Assembly (NCBI GenBank): GCA_020633465.1
Contig: JACKDN010000010.1
Location: forward strand, 62,001 to 126,000
Reading direction: 5' to 3'
Length of the DNA: 64,000 nucleotides
DNA from: Myxococcales bacterium
Lineage (GTDB): Bacteria > Myxococcota_A > Bradymonadia > UBA7976 > UBA1532
Both the position numbers and the translations under genes were made by a program. Positions 44,023 to 52,826 of this stretch are shown piece after piece (within the stretch, counting starts at the first letter, position 1; the number at the start of each line of letters is the position of its first letter). Under the pieces are notes generated by a model, which did not search any database, was not told the DNA's origin, and was given only the letters and a program-made list of their open reading frames with translations.

Positions 44023-46122
44023 ATGCGTCGTCTCCTCTGGCTGCTCGCGATCTGCGCCCTGCCCCTCGGCGCGCAGGCCGAAGAGGGCATGTGGCCCTTC
44101 AACATGGCGCCCGTCGAACAGGTGAAGCGCGATCACGGCGTCACCCTCACCGACGCCTGGCTTCAGCGCGCCCAGCGCGCCTCGGTTCGCTTCAACAACG
44201 GCGGATCGGGCAGCTTCGTTTCGCCCTACGGGTTGGTGATGACCAACCACCACGTGGGCGCGGACTGCATCCAGCAGCTGTCGCAGGGCGGTCAGGACCT
44301 CATGACCGACGGATTTCTGGCGCGCACCCCCTCGGAAGAACGTCAGTGCCCGGACCTGGAGCTGAACGTCCTTCTCTCGATCGAGGACGTCACCGCGAAG
44401 GTCGAGGCGGCCGCGAAGGACGCCGCCGACGAGGCCGCCGCCAACAAGGCGCGCAAGGGCGCGATGTCGGCCCTCGAGAAGGCCTGCGCCGAGAAGACGA
44501 AGTCGCGCTGCGACGTGGTCACGCTCTACGCTGGCGGCGCCTACCACCTGTACCGGTACAAGAAGTACGTCGACGTGCGGCTGGCCTTCGCGCCGGAGTT
44601 CCTCGCCGCCTTCTTCGGCGGCGATCCCGAGAACTTCACCTACCCCCGCACCTGCCTCGACGTGTCGTTCTTCCGGGTCTACGAGGACGGCAAGCCGGTC
44701 GCGTCGCCCGACTACTTCCCCTTCGACGCCGCCGGGCCGGACGAGGGCGAGCTGGTGTTCGTCTCGGGCAACCCGGGCAGCACCGACCGCCTGAAGACGC
44801 CGGCCGAGCTCGAGTTCCTGCGCACCGTGGCCTATCCCTTCTTCCTCGCGCACCTGCGCGCGCGGGCGAAGCAGCTCGAGGCCTACATGGCCAAGGGCCC
44901 GGACCAGCAGCGCGTGGCCCGCGACACCTACTTCGGCGTCACCAACGGCATCAAGGCCATCGCCGGCGAGCTCGAGGGCCTGAACGATCCCGCGCTGCTG
45001 AAGGCCGTGCGCGCGCGGCACGACGAGGTGGCCACCAAGCTGGCCGCCCTGCCCGAGGCCGAGCGGAAGCGCTTGCTGGAGGCCTGGCCGGCGCTCGAGC
45101 GCGCCTTCACCGCCTACGCCGCCTTCTACGAGCAGTACGCCGTCACCGAGCGACGCGCCGGGCCGGCCGGCGACCTGGTGCGCATCGCGCGCACGCTGCT
45201 GCGCCTGGCCGACGAGCTGCCGAAGCCCGACGCCGACCGCCTGCGCGAGTACCGCGACAGCGGCCTGCAGAGCCTCGAGCTGCGGCTGTTCAGCGAGGCC
45301 CCCATCGATCCGGGCCTGCAGGTCGAGGAGATCGCGCTGGGGCTCGAGGCGATGCAGAAGGTGCTGGGCGCCGACGATCCGACGGTGCAGGCGGTGCTGG
45401 GCGGCGCCACGCCTCGCCAGGTGGCCGAGCGGGTGGTCGCCGGCACGAAGCTGGCCGACGTGGCGGTGCGCAAGACGCTGCGCGAAGGGGGCAAGGCGGC
45501 CGTCGACGCCGCGAAGGATCCCCTCATCGAGATGGTGCGGGCCTACGACGCGCGGGCCCGCGCGCTGCGCAAGCGCTACGAGGACACCGTCGAGAGCGTC
45601 GAGGGCGCCTACGCCGGGCGCATCGCCGAGGCCTGGGCGAAGGCCTACGGCCAGAGCGTCTACCCCGACGCCACGTTCACGCTGCGGCTGAACCACGGCG
45701 TCGTGAAGGGCTACACCCAGGACGGCGAGAAGGTGCCCTGGCACACGACCCTCGGCGACGCCTTCGCCAAGTACGACAAAGCGAAGGGGGCCGATCCGTA
45801 CGATCTGCCCAAGCGCTGGCTCGAGGCGCGCGACCGGCTGGACCTGTCGACGCCCTACAACTTCGTCAGCACCAACGACATCATCGGCGGCAACTCGGGC
45901 AGCCCCGTGTTCGACGCCAAGGGGCGCGCGGTGGGGCTGATCTTCGACGGCAACCTGCAGCAGCTGCCCAACCGCTTCCTGTACCGCGAGGGCGAAGCGC
46001 GATCGGTCAGCGTGCACACGGCGGCCATCGCCCACGCGCTCGACCGGATCTACGACGCGAAGGCCCTGCGGGCCGAGCTGCTCGAGGCGAAGAAGCCGGC
46101 GGCCGCCCCCGCGAAGAAGTAG
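44023..46122 (+). CDS. S46 family serine peptidase (DPP7/DPP11-type dipeptidyl-peptidase)
   Basis: 699 residues, the normal size. Signal peptide MRRLLWLLAICALPLGAQA. The catalytic His lies in GLVMTNHHVGADC, the Asp region in GGDPENFTYPRTCLDVSFF, and the Ser in IIGGNSGSPVFDAKG. The position that sets substrate choice between DPP7 (Gly) and DPP11 (Arg) reads Gly in LIFDGN if aligned from the catalytic Ser, suggesting preference for hydrophobic residues. It removes dipeptides from oligopeptides in the periplasm, useful for protein-degrading bacteria. ATG at 44023; a TATAAC box at 43989. Confidence 0.92.
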   Translation: MRRLLWLLAICALPLGAQAEEGMWPFNMAPVEQVKRDHGVTLTDAWLQRAQRASVRFNNGGSGSFVSPYGLVMTNHHVGADCIQQLSQGGQDLMTDGFLARTPSEERQCPDLELNVLLSIEDVTAKVEAAAKDAADEAAANKARKGAMSALEKACAEKTKSRCDVVTLYAGGAYHLYRYKKYVDVRLAFAPEFLAAFFGGDPENFTYPRTCLDVSFFRVYEDGKPVASPDYFPFDAAGPDEGELVFVSGNPGSTDRLKTPAELEFLRTVAYPFFLAHLRARAKQLEAYMAKGPDQQRVARDTYFGVTNGIKAIAGELEGLNDPALLKAVRARHDEVATKLAALPEAERKRLLEAWPALERAFTAYAAFYEQYAVTERRAGPAGDLVRIARTLLRLADELPKPDADRLREYRDSGLQSLELRLFSEAPIDPGLQVEEIALGLEAMQKVLGADDPTVQAVLGGATPRQVAERVVAGTKLADVAVRKTLREGGKAAVDAAKDPLIEMVRAYDARARALRKRYEDTVESVEGAYAGRIAEAWAKAYGQSVYPDATFTLRLNHGVVKGYTQDGEKVPWHTTLGDAFAKYDKAKGADPYDLPKRWLEARDRLDLSTPYNFVSTNDIIGGNSGSPVFDAKGRAVGLIFDGNLQQLPNRFLYREGEARSVSVHTAAIAHALDRIYDAKALRAELLEAKKPAAAPAKK

Positions 46123-46128
46123 ACCGCG

Positions 46129-46869
46129 TCAGGTCGAGGCCAGCGGGCGAATCTCGGCGCGCAGCTGCTCGATGGCGGCCCGGCAGCGCGCCTTGAGATC
46201 CTCGAGATCGTCCAGGCCCAGCCCTTGCGTAGGGATGGGCGCGCCCACCGTCACCAACGCCCGCGCGAAGCCGAAACGCCAGTCGTGCTTGGCCAGCGCG
46301 GTGCGCGTGCCGGCCACGGCCAGGGGTAGAATGGGCGCCTGATGCTCGATGGCGAGGCGGAAGGCCCCGTCCTTGAAGGGCAACAGATCCTCGGTCTTCG
46401 ATCGCGTGCCCTCCGGGAACACCATGACCGACATGCCGCGCTCGAGGTAGCGGCCCAGCCGAGCCATCGCGGCGCGGGCCGACTCGCGGGTGCCCCGCTT
46501 CACCGGCACGTCGCCCGACAGCCACATGCTCCAGCCCACCAGCGGGATCTTGAACAGGACCGCCTTGCCCAGCCACTTCATCTCCCAGGGCAGGTGCGAG
46601 ATGAGGAAGGGGTCGGCCTGCGACTGGTGGTTGCTGATGACCACCATGCCCTTGGGGCGCGGTCGGGGCGTCGCGCCGTGCACCTTGAACGACCACATCG
46701 GGGTCAGCTTCGTCGCGGCGACGGCGACCAGCCGATAGATCCGCCCGGTGACCGCCCAGTTGCGGTCGAAGGGCCAGGTCAACGGGGCCGCGACCACCTG
46801 CAGGCAGAAGCCCGTGATCTGGCACAGGCCGATGGCGATCCAGGTCCAGATCGAGAAGACGGTGCGCAT
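46129..46869 (-). CDS. plsC: 1-acyl-sn-glycerol-3-phosphate acyltransferase (PlsC-type)
   Basis: 246 residues. N-terminal membrane segment (FSIWTWIAIGLCQITGFCL), then acyltransferase motif I VVISNHQSQADPF (HX4D), motif II KRGTRESA and motif III VMVFPEGTRSK. It acylates lysophosphatidate to phosphatidate on the cytoplasmic side of the inner membrane. ATG at 46869. The gene is convergent with the S46 peptidase, with 6 bp between the two stops. Confidence 0.9.
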   Translation of the reverse strand: MRTVFSIWTWIAIGLCQITGFCLQVVAAPLTWPFDRNWAVTGRIYRLVAVAATKLTPMWSFKVHGATPRPRPKGMVVISNHQSQADPFLISHLPWEMKWLGKAVLFKIPLVGWSMWLSGDVPVKRGTRESARAAMARLGRYLERGMSVMVFPEGTRSKTEDLLPFKDGAFRLAIEHQAPILPLAVAGTRTALAKHDWRFGFARALVTVGAPIPTQGLGLDDLEDLKARCRAAIEQLRAEIRPLAST

Positions 46870-46999
46870 CGTCGCTCCCGGCGCCCAGGCCGCCCGCGCG
46901 GCGGCGGGGCCATTCTGCCCGGCCGCGGGGCGCGAGGCGAGGGGGTGCGTAAGAGACGTCGCCCCCGCGCGACAGGTATGCTGGCCGCGGGAGGTGTGC

Positions 47000-47919
47000 G
47001 TGCGCGGGTGGTGGGTGACGACGGCGGTGATGCTGGCGATCGGCTGCGGGTTCACGCCCGAGCCCTCGAAGGAGGACGACGGCGCGGGCGGACCGGCCGA
47101 CGGCGGCGCCGGGCGCGGCGACGCGTCGCCGGGCGCGCCCGCCGCCGACGCGCAGGCGCCCCGCCGCCCGCCGACGCCGGCCTGGGCGTCGACGCCGGGG
47201 TCGGCGAGCCCCCCTGCGACCACCCCCAGCCCCTGATCGACTGCGCGCGCGGCAGCGCCCACGCCACCTGCGCCGAGCCGGGCCCCGGCGCGCCGCAGCC
47301 TTGGTGCACCCCCGACGAGGGCACGGCGCCGCCGTCCTGCCTGTGGTTCGACAGCTGCCCGGCGGCCGGCTTCGAGGTGCCCTGCGCCGTGGTCGACGAC
47401 GCCGCGGACTGCCCGATCGGCCCCCTGGGCGAGCGGTGGGGTGGAGAACGCTGGGACGCCGAGCGGGCGATGACGCTGACCGTCGCGCAGGGCCCGCCCC
47501 CCGACGCCGCGCCCACGCTCGCCTGCGCCGGCTGTCAGGTCGACGGGGCCGACGCGCCGTGCTTCCCCGACGTGCTGTGCGACGTCGACCGCCCCGAGTC
47601 GCTCGCGCGGCGCCCGACCGAGGACGACGCCGCGTGGGGCCCCGACGGGCTGCTGCGCCTGGCGTTCGACCGCGAGGGCGCGGCGCGGCTGCTGGTGGTC
47701 GAGGTCGACCTCGCGGGCGGCACGGCGCGCGGCTGCCTGGTGCCGCGCGGCGCCGGCGCGCCGGCCGACGCCGAGCCGGTGTGCGCCACCGAGGGCACCG
47801 TGCGCCTGACCGAGCTGACCCTCGACGCGCAAGGCGAGGCCGACTTGGTGTTCCCCGCCTTCGAGCGCTTCGAGGACGGCGTGCAGGTCGACGGCCTGAC
47901 CATCCACCTGGCCTTCTGA
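47000..47919 (+). CDS. Lipoprotein of unknown function, frameshifted in the tether
   Basis: About 305 residues when joined. The start MRGWWVTTAVMLAIGC is a lipoprotein signal, followed by a Gly/Ala/Asp tether. At about 47160 the frame changes within a CCGCCGCCCGCC run, after which ADAGLGVDAGVGEPPCDHPQ continues. The main part is Cys-rich with CTPDEGTAPPSCLWFDSCPA, LACAGCQVDG and a beta-rich C terminus. Function unknown. GTG at 47000 follows GGGAGG; a TATGCT box is at 46977. Confidence 0.7.
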
Positions 47920-47922
47920 CGG

Positions 47923-47951
47923 TTGCCCGCGCCCCGGCGCCCCCCTATCCT
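47923..47951 (+). promoter_or_regulatory. Sigma-70-type promoter upstream of the 47960 gene
   Basis: TTGCCC (47923-47928), 17-bp spacer, TATCCT (47946-47951), only 8 bp before the ATG at 47960. If used, the transcript would start at or next to the start codon (leaderless). Confidence 0.5.
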
Positions 47952-47959
47952 CGCCCGCC

Positions 47960-48478
47960 ATGAAGCCCCGCCCGCCCGCGAAGCCCATCCGCTACGGCGG
48001 CCACTTCGAGCCCCCGGCGCTCGGCGCCGACGTCACGCCGGTGCCCGTCGCCGGGCCCGGCCACCTGACCTTCACCGACGAGGGCCTGGCGCTCGAGGGC
48101 TTCGAGCCCGCGGGCATGGGCCTGCGCGGCGCCGGCTATCTGCTGGCCGTGTTGCTGGTGGCCGGTGGGGTGACCGCCCTGCGCACCTTCGTGCTGCCCG
48201 ATCTGCCGATGTGGTTGGTGGGGGTGGTGGCCGGCGTCCTGGGCATCGTGCTGTACCGGCGCCTGCTGGCGGGCGCGCCCCACCGCGCCGAGGCGCCGGT
48301 GGCCCTGACCTATGCCTACGCCGACGTCGTCGACGCCCGCCGCGATCTGCGCGACGAGGGGCTGGTGGTCATCCGCGTGCTGCAGGGCAAGGCGCGCGGC
48401 GCGCTGCACTTCCGCCCGGCGATGGGCGCCGACGCGCTGCGCGCCCAGCTCGAGCGGCGCGGCGTGAAGGTCAAGTAG
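47960..48478 (+). CDS. Small membrane protein with possible PH-like domain
   Basis: 172 residues. A short polar N terminus with a strand block (GHLTFTDEGLALEGF), two membrane helices (about residues 60-78 and 86-104), then a soluble part (VALTYAYADVVDARRDLRDE, VIRVLQGKARGALHFRP). The strands flanking the two helices resemble bacterial PH-type membrane proteins. No family is certain. No Shine-Dalgarno sequence fits between promoter and ATG, consistent with leaderless translation. Convergent with the MCE gene, 5 bp apart. Confidence 0.65.
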   Translation: MKPRPPAKPIRYGGHFEPPALGADVTPVPVAGPGHLTFTDEGLALEGFEPAGMGLRGAGYLLAVLLVAGGVTALRTFVLPDLPMWLVGVVAGVLGIVLYRRLLAGAPHRAEAPVALTYAYADVVDARRDLRDEGLVVIRVLQGKARGALHFRPAMGADALRAQLERRGVKVK

Positions 48479-48483
48479 ATCAG

Positions 48484-49416
48484 CTACTTGCCGGCGTCGG
48501 CGGTGGCCTCGGGCGGCGGCGCGACCTCGATCTTCAGGTCGAGCTCGGCCACCCGGCCGGCGGCCAGCCGAAACAGGCGCCCGGTGCGCGCGTCGCTGCG
48601 CGTGGGCTTCAGCTCGACGATGCCGATCTCGTCGTCGTAGCCCACGTCGCGGTCGAGGATCTTCACCCGCACCGTCGTCTCGGGCCCGATGTCGAAGGCC
48701 TGGCTGGTGGCGTCGATCCACTCGGCGGTGTGCACGTCCTCGACCACGTTCGTCAGCAGCACCTGCCGCTTGTCGACCCACACCTGGGCGACCAGATCGG
48801 CGTCGCCCGCGCCCGGCCCGTCCCAGTCGCGGCCGTCGGCGGTGAGATCGTGCACCCGCACCTTCAGCAGGCGCACGACGAAGCGGCCGGGCTGGTCGAG
48901 ATCGACCGTGTCGCCGGCGGTGCGCGGGGGCAGCGTGTGCGGGGCGGTGATGGCGCGGCCGAGCGTGCTGGCCTCGTCGCGGGCGTGCTCGACGCTGTCG
49001 TCGAGCGCCTTCTTGGCCCGCACGATCGGATCGGACTCGGTGGCCGCGCCCTGCACGATGGCCCCGTTCTTCAGGGCGCCGCCGGGGGGATCGCCCGGCG
49101 TGATGACCAACGCCTTCTTGCCGGTGACCAGCTTCTCGCTGTCGATGCTGAAGGTGGCCTTGCCGTCGATGTGGCGGCGGTACTTGGGGTCGATCTCGAG
49201 CTGCGCGACGACGCCCTCGGCGTGCAGGTCGACGTCGCGCACCTGGCCCACCTGCAGGCCGCGCATCAGCACGTTGTCGCCGGGCTTCAGGCCGTCGGCC
49301 TCGGGGAAGACGACGCCCAGCCGGAACGGATCGTCCTTGCAGGCGGCCAGGCCCAGGCCGGTCAGCAGCAGCAGCCCGCCGATCAGGCGGCGCAGCAGGC
49401 AGGGGGTCACGCTCAA
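48484..49416 (-). CDS. MCE/MlaD-type lipid-binding lipoprotein with C-terminal C2-like domain
   Basis: 310 residues. The signal ends LLLLTGLGLAAC (lipobox). The MCE domain (about 30-105) shows GLKPGDNVLMRGLQVGQVRDV and DPKYRRHIDGKATFSIDSE, then KKALVITPGDPPG. Residues about 165-290 look like a C2 domain: LLKVRVHDLTADGRDWDG, LTNVVEDVHTAEWIDATSQ and VKILDRDVGYDDEIGIVEL. The Asp residues at typical Ca2+-loop positions are kept. MCE proteins ferry phospholipid between membranes; a C2 domain could add Ca2+-dependent membrane contact. The TTG at 49416 overlaps the permease stop and has GGGAGG 6 bp upstream. Confidence 0.8.
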   Translation of the reverse strand: MSVTPCLLRRLIGGLLLLTGLGLAACKDDPFRLGVVFPEADGLKPGDNVLMRGLQVGQVRDVDLHAEGVVAQLEIDPKYRRHIDGKATFSIDSEKLVTGKKALVITPGDPPGGALKNGAIVQGAATESDPIVRAKKALDDSVEHARDEASTLGRAITAPHTLPPRTAGDTVDLDQPGRFVVRLLKVRVHDLTADGRDWDGPGAGDADLVAQVWVDKRQVLLTNVVEDVHTAEWIDATSQAFDIGPETTVRVKILDRDVGYDDEIGIVELKPTRSDARTGRLFRLAAGRVAELDLKIEVAPPPEATADAGK

Positions 49417-50903
49417 AACAGGCCTCCCAACAGGCCGAAGCCCAGCTCGACGACGATGGCCCCCAAGAGGCCGGCCACCACGGCGCGCGTGGTGGCGCGG
49501 CCGACGGCGTCGCTGCCGCGGCGGGCGCCCCGGCCCGCATTGTACGCCACCGTGGCGACGACGCCGCCGGTGACCGCGGCGCGGGCCAGGCCCACCAGGG
49601 TCGGCCCCAGCGCGACCTCGTCGAGCACGGTGTGCCCGAAGCCGGCGGTGTTCTGGCCCAACAGCACGACGTAGCCGAAGAACCCGCCGAGCAGGCCGCA
49701 GACTTCCAGCAACACCGCCAGCACCGGGAAGCAGGCGACGGCGGCGAAGAAGACGGGCGACAGCCAGACGGCCTCGGGGCGCACGCCGAAGGTCTGCAGG
49801 GCGTCGGCCTGGCGCAGGTAGGTCTTGATGCCCACCTCGCTGGCGACGCGGGCGCCGACGCGGCCGGCCAGGAAGAGGCCGGTGTACAGGGGGCCGACGT
49901 GGTGGAAGAGGACGGCGCCCAGCAGGGTGGGCAGCGGATCGAGGTCGTCGAAGGCGACGCCGAGGGCCTGGCCGATCTGGAGCGCGCTGACCAGGCCCAG
50001 CACGAGGCCCGAGGCGGCGATGGCGGGGGCGCTGGTGACGCCGAGATCCCAGACGCGGGCCGCGAAGGCGCGGGGGGCGGGCGCGCGGACGCCGCCGAGC
50101 GCGGTCAGGGCGGCGCGGGCGTTGCGGCCCAGGGTGCGCAGCTGCTCGGTGAGGGGCGTGCGGTCGGTGCCCGGCTCGCTGGGCGGCGGATCGGCGGCGG
50201 CGAAGTGCGCCTCGAGGGCGTCGCGGATGGCGCTCACCGCCTCGACGCGGGGGCCGTAGGCCGCGAGGTCGTCGGGCGTCATCAGCGGCACGAGGCGGTG
50301 CGACTCGGGATCGAGGTAGCGCACCTCGTCGGCGATGCGCGCGGCCAGCGGGTAGTCGTGGGTGACGACCAGGGCCGCCTGCCCGGCGACGGCGTCGCGG
50401 GCGGCGCAGATGGCCTCGGCGACGCGGGCGGACGAGGCGGCGTCCAGCCCGGCGGTGGGCTCGTCGTACAGCAGGACGGGCGGCGCCTGCACCAGGGCGC
50501 GGGCGATGGCGGCGCGCTTGCGCAGGCCCCCGGACAGCTGCGTGGGTCGGGCGGCGAGGTGGCCGGGCGCGAGGCCGACGGCGCGCGCGGCGGCCTGCAC
50601 CGCGGCGGCGGCGGCCTCGGGCGGCCCGGCGTGCGGGAACGCGAGGTTGGCCTCGACGGTCAGGTCGTCGAACAGCGCGCCGTCCTGGAACACCATGCCC
50701 ACCGGGCCCTCGACCTCGACGGCGCCGGCGTCCGGGCGCAGCAGGCCCAGCACGAGGTCGAGCAGGACCGACTTGCCCCCGCCGGAGGGGCCGACGACCA
50801 CCACCACGCGGCCAGGCGCCAGGTCGAGATCGACGCCGTCGAGGATGGCCCGGCCGCCGAAGCCCTTGGCCACGCCGCGCAGGCGGACGCGCGGGGCGCT
50901 CAC
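49413..50903 (-). CDS. Mla-type lipid ABC transporter, ATPase and permease fused in one chain
   Basis: 496 residues. Residues 1-235 are an MlaF-like ATPase: Walker A GPSGGGKSVL, Q-loop VFQDGALFD, signature LSGGLRKRAAIARAL, Walker B LLYDEPTAGLD, switch VVTHD. Residues about 280-496 are an MlaE-like permease with several membrane helices, including GAVLFHHVGPLYTGLFLAGR, a Glu-Gly block ARVASEVGIKTYLRQADALQ and TTRAVVAGLLGAIVVELG. Normally these are two genes (mlaF, mlaE). It powers phospholipid transfer across the envelope with the MCE protein next door. GTG start at 50903 overlaps the upstream stop (GTGA). Confidence 0.9.
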   Translation of the reverse strand: MSAPRVRLRGVAKGFGGRAILDGVDLDLAPGRVVVVVGPSGGGKSVLLDLVLGLLRPDAGAVEVEGPVGMVFQDGALFDDLTVEANLAFPHAGPPEAAAAAVQAAARAVGLAPGHLAARPTQLSGGLRKRAAIARALVQAPPVLLYDEPTAGLDAASSARVAEAICAARDAVAGQAALVVTHDYPLAARIADEVRYLDPESHRLVPLMTPDDLAAYGPRVEAVSAIRDALEAHFAAADPPPSEPGTDRTPLTEQLRTLGRNARAALTALGGVRAPAPRAFAARVWDLGVTSAPAIAASGLVLGLVSALQIGQALGVAFDDLDPLPTLLGAVLFHHVGPLYTGLFLAGRVGARVASEVGIKTYLRQADALQTFGVRPEAVWLSPVFFAAVACFPVLAVLLEVCGLLGGFFGYVVLLGQNTAGFGHTVLDEVALGPTLVGLARAAVTGGVVATVAYNAGRGARRGSDAVGRATTRAVVAGLLGAIVVELGFGLLGGLF

Positions 50904-52654
50904 CGGGCCAGGGGTCGCAGCCGGAGGGCGGCCTGCAGCACCAGGGCGTCCTCTTCGAAGGCCAAGAAGCCGTCGAGGTGCTCGAAGGCGGTGCTGGTGC
51001 CGGGCGCGAGGCGCGCGGTGATCTGGACGGCCGCGTCGGCCTCCGCGCCGCCGGCCGCGCGGGCGTCGGACAGCGGGCCGACGAGCGCGGGCGCCGTGCC
51101 GAAGGTGAGGACGACGTCGCCGGCGTCCGCCGCGCCCCAGCGCGCCGGCTGGCCGTCGGTCAGCTCGGCCCACACCGCCCGCGCCTCGGGCGCCTCGGAC
51201 GGCAGGCGCAGCGCGGTGGCGAAGCGGCGCGCGCCCGCGTCCCCCACGATCGCCAGCGAGGCGCCGGTCACCCAGGTCAGCGCGGCCTGCATCTTCGGAG
51301 GCATCTGGAAGACGCCGGTCAGCGCCTCGCCGGGGGCCCGCGCGTAGGCGGGCAGCGTGGCCCACAGCGCCGGCGCGCAGGGCAGCCCGCAGGTGCGCAC
51401 CTGCGCCAGCAGCGTGCTCCAGGGGCGGTCGGGCGGCGCGCCGACCTGCTGCACCACCGCGCGCCAGATGGGCGGATCGAGCGCGACGGTGACCGCCGTG
51501 GGCGCCAGGGTGGCCACGCGGCCGTGCTCGACCGGCGCCCGCCCGCCCTTCAAGCGGGCCAGCGGGCGGCCGCGGGGCGCGTAGAGCGCGTCGATGCGCG
51601 CGGTGAGCAGGGCGTCGGCGTGCACCAGCCGCAGGACGGCGCCCGAGAAGACGTCGTCGCCGGGCGCCATCAGCGCGCCGGGCGCGCGGGCGGCGTCGAC
51701 GCCCAGCGTGAACCGCGAGAGGGGATCGAGGTGACCGACCGGGCCCAGCGTGGCGCCCAGCGTCTCGGCCAACGCCAGCAGCCGGGCGAGCTCGGCCCAC
51801 CCGGCGTGGGCGACGTGCAGGCGCGCTACCTCACCCGGCGCGGGGGGACCGGCGACGCGCAGATCGGCCGGCACCGGCGCCGCGCGACCGCCCGCCTCGG
51901 GCAGCGCGTGCAGCGCCGCCACCAGCGCGCCGTCGCCCAGGCCGCGATCCTGCAGCACGTCGATCACGCGGCGGGCGTCGACGTCGCGCACCACCACCAG
52001 GACGGGCGGATCGACGCCCAGCAGGCGCACGAAGCGGGCGCTGGGCAGCACCTTCGCCGCGGCGGCGGCCTGCGCCTCGTCGGTCTCGAGGGCCAGCGCC
52101 AGGGTGGCCGGCGGATCGCCCGGCTGGGCGGCCAGCGTGGCGCCGAAGCGGGCCGACAGGGCCTCGCCGAAGTCGACGGCGGTGTCCCGCCGGACGCCGA
52201 CCGCGCGGACGTGCAGCCAGGCGGGGGGCAGGGTGTGGTCGGCGCGCCAGGCGGCCAGGTTGGGGCCCTCGGTCGCGCGCAGCACGCGGCCGACGTCCTC
52301 GGCGGCGCCGTCGACGGCGGCCACGGGGCCGGCGCGCAGGGCGAAGAAGATCGGGGCGTCGGCGCGCAGCCCCATGCCCTCGGCCAGATCGGCGCGGGTC
52401 AAGAGCGTCGCCGGACCGCGCGCGAGCAGCGGCTCGAGCGTCGCCGAGCGCGCCGCCAGCGCCCGCGCGAGGGCGCCCAGGTCGCGCAGCTGGACGACGC
52501 CGGTCAGGGGCGCGTCGGGCGGCAGCAGGGCCGCGGCGTCGCGGGCCGGCGCGCCGTCGGCGGCCTTCTCGGCCGGCGGCTCGGCGGTCTTCTGACCCCC
52601 ACACGCGGCCAAAGCGCCCAGCCAGAGCATCCAGCAAACGTGCCGGGCCTTCAC
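50900..52654 (-). CDS. Large lipoprotein of unknown function, first gene of the lipid-transport operon
   Basis: 584 residues. The start MKARHVCWMLWLGALAACGG is a lipoprotein signal (AAC). The mature part is Ala-rich with repeated strand-helix blocks (LLPPDAPLTGVVQLRDLGAL, GLRADAPIFFALRAG, FTLGVDAARAPG), reminiscent of DUF3352-like envelope proteins. No enzyme motif was found. Its stop overlaps the ATPase-permease start, so it is translated together with the Mla genes and may be an accessory component. GTG at 52654 with GGGAGG 9 bp upstream. Confidence 0.75.
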   Translation of the reverse strand: MKARHVCWMLWLGALAACGGQKTAEPPAEKAADGAPARDAAALLPPDAPLTGVVQLRDLGALARALAARSATLEPLLARGPATLLTRADLAEGMGLRADAPIFFALRAGPVAAVDGAAEDVGRVLRATEGPNLAAWRADHTLPPAWLHVRAVGVRRDTAVDFGEALSARFGATLAAQPGDPPATLALALETDEAQAAAAAKVLPSARFVRLLGVDPPVLVVVRDVDARRVIDVLQDRGLGDGALVAALHALPEAGGRAAPVPADLRVAGPPAPGEVARLHVAHAGWAELARLLALAETLGATLGPVGHLDPLSRFTLGVDAARAPGALMAPGDDVFSGAVLRLVHADALLTARIDALYAPRGRPLARLKGGRAPVEHGRVATLAPTAVTVALDPPIWRAVVQQVGAPPDRPWSTLLAQVRTCGLPCAPALWATLPAYARAPGEALTGVFQMPPKMQAALTWVTGASLAIVGDAGARRFATALRLPSEAPEARAVWAELTDGQPARWGAADAGDVVLTFGTAPALVGPLSDARAAGGAEADAAVQITARLAPGTSTAFEHLDGFLAFEEDALVLQAALRLRPLAR

Positions 52655-52826
52655 CGACGTACACCTCCCGGGCGGCATCGTGCCCGACCCCCCGCGCGGA
52701 GTAAACCGCGGCCCGGCCGACGTTGTGACGCGTGTGGTGCGCGGCGACCCGCCGTGCAGCATGCGTTGCCCCGAGCCGATGTTCTACGATGAGCGCGACC
52801 GACCCTCACCCGCCACGGAGGCCACC

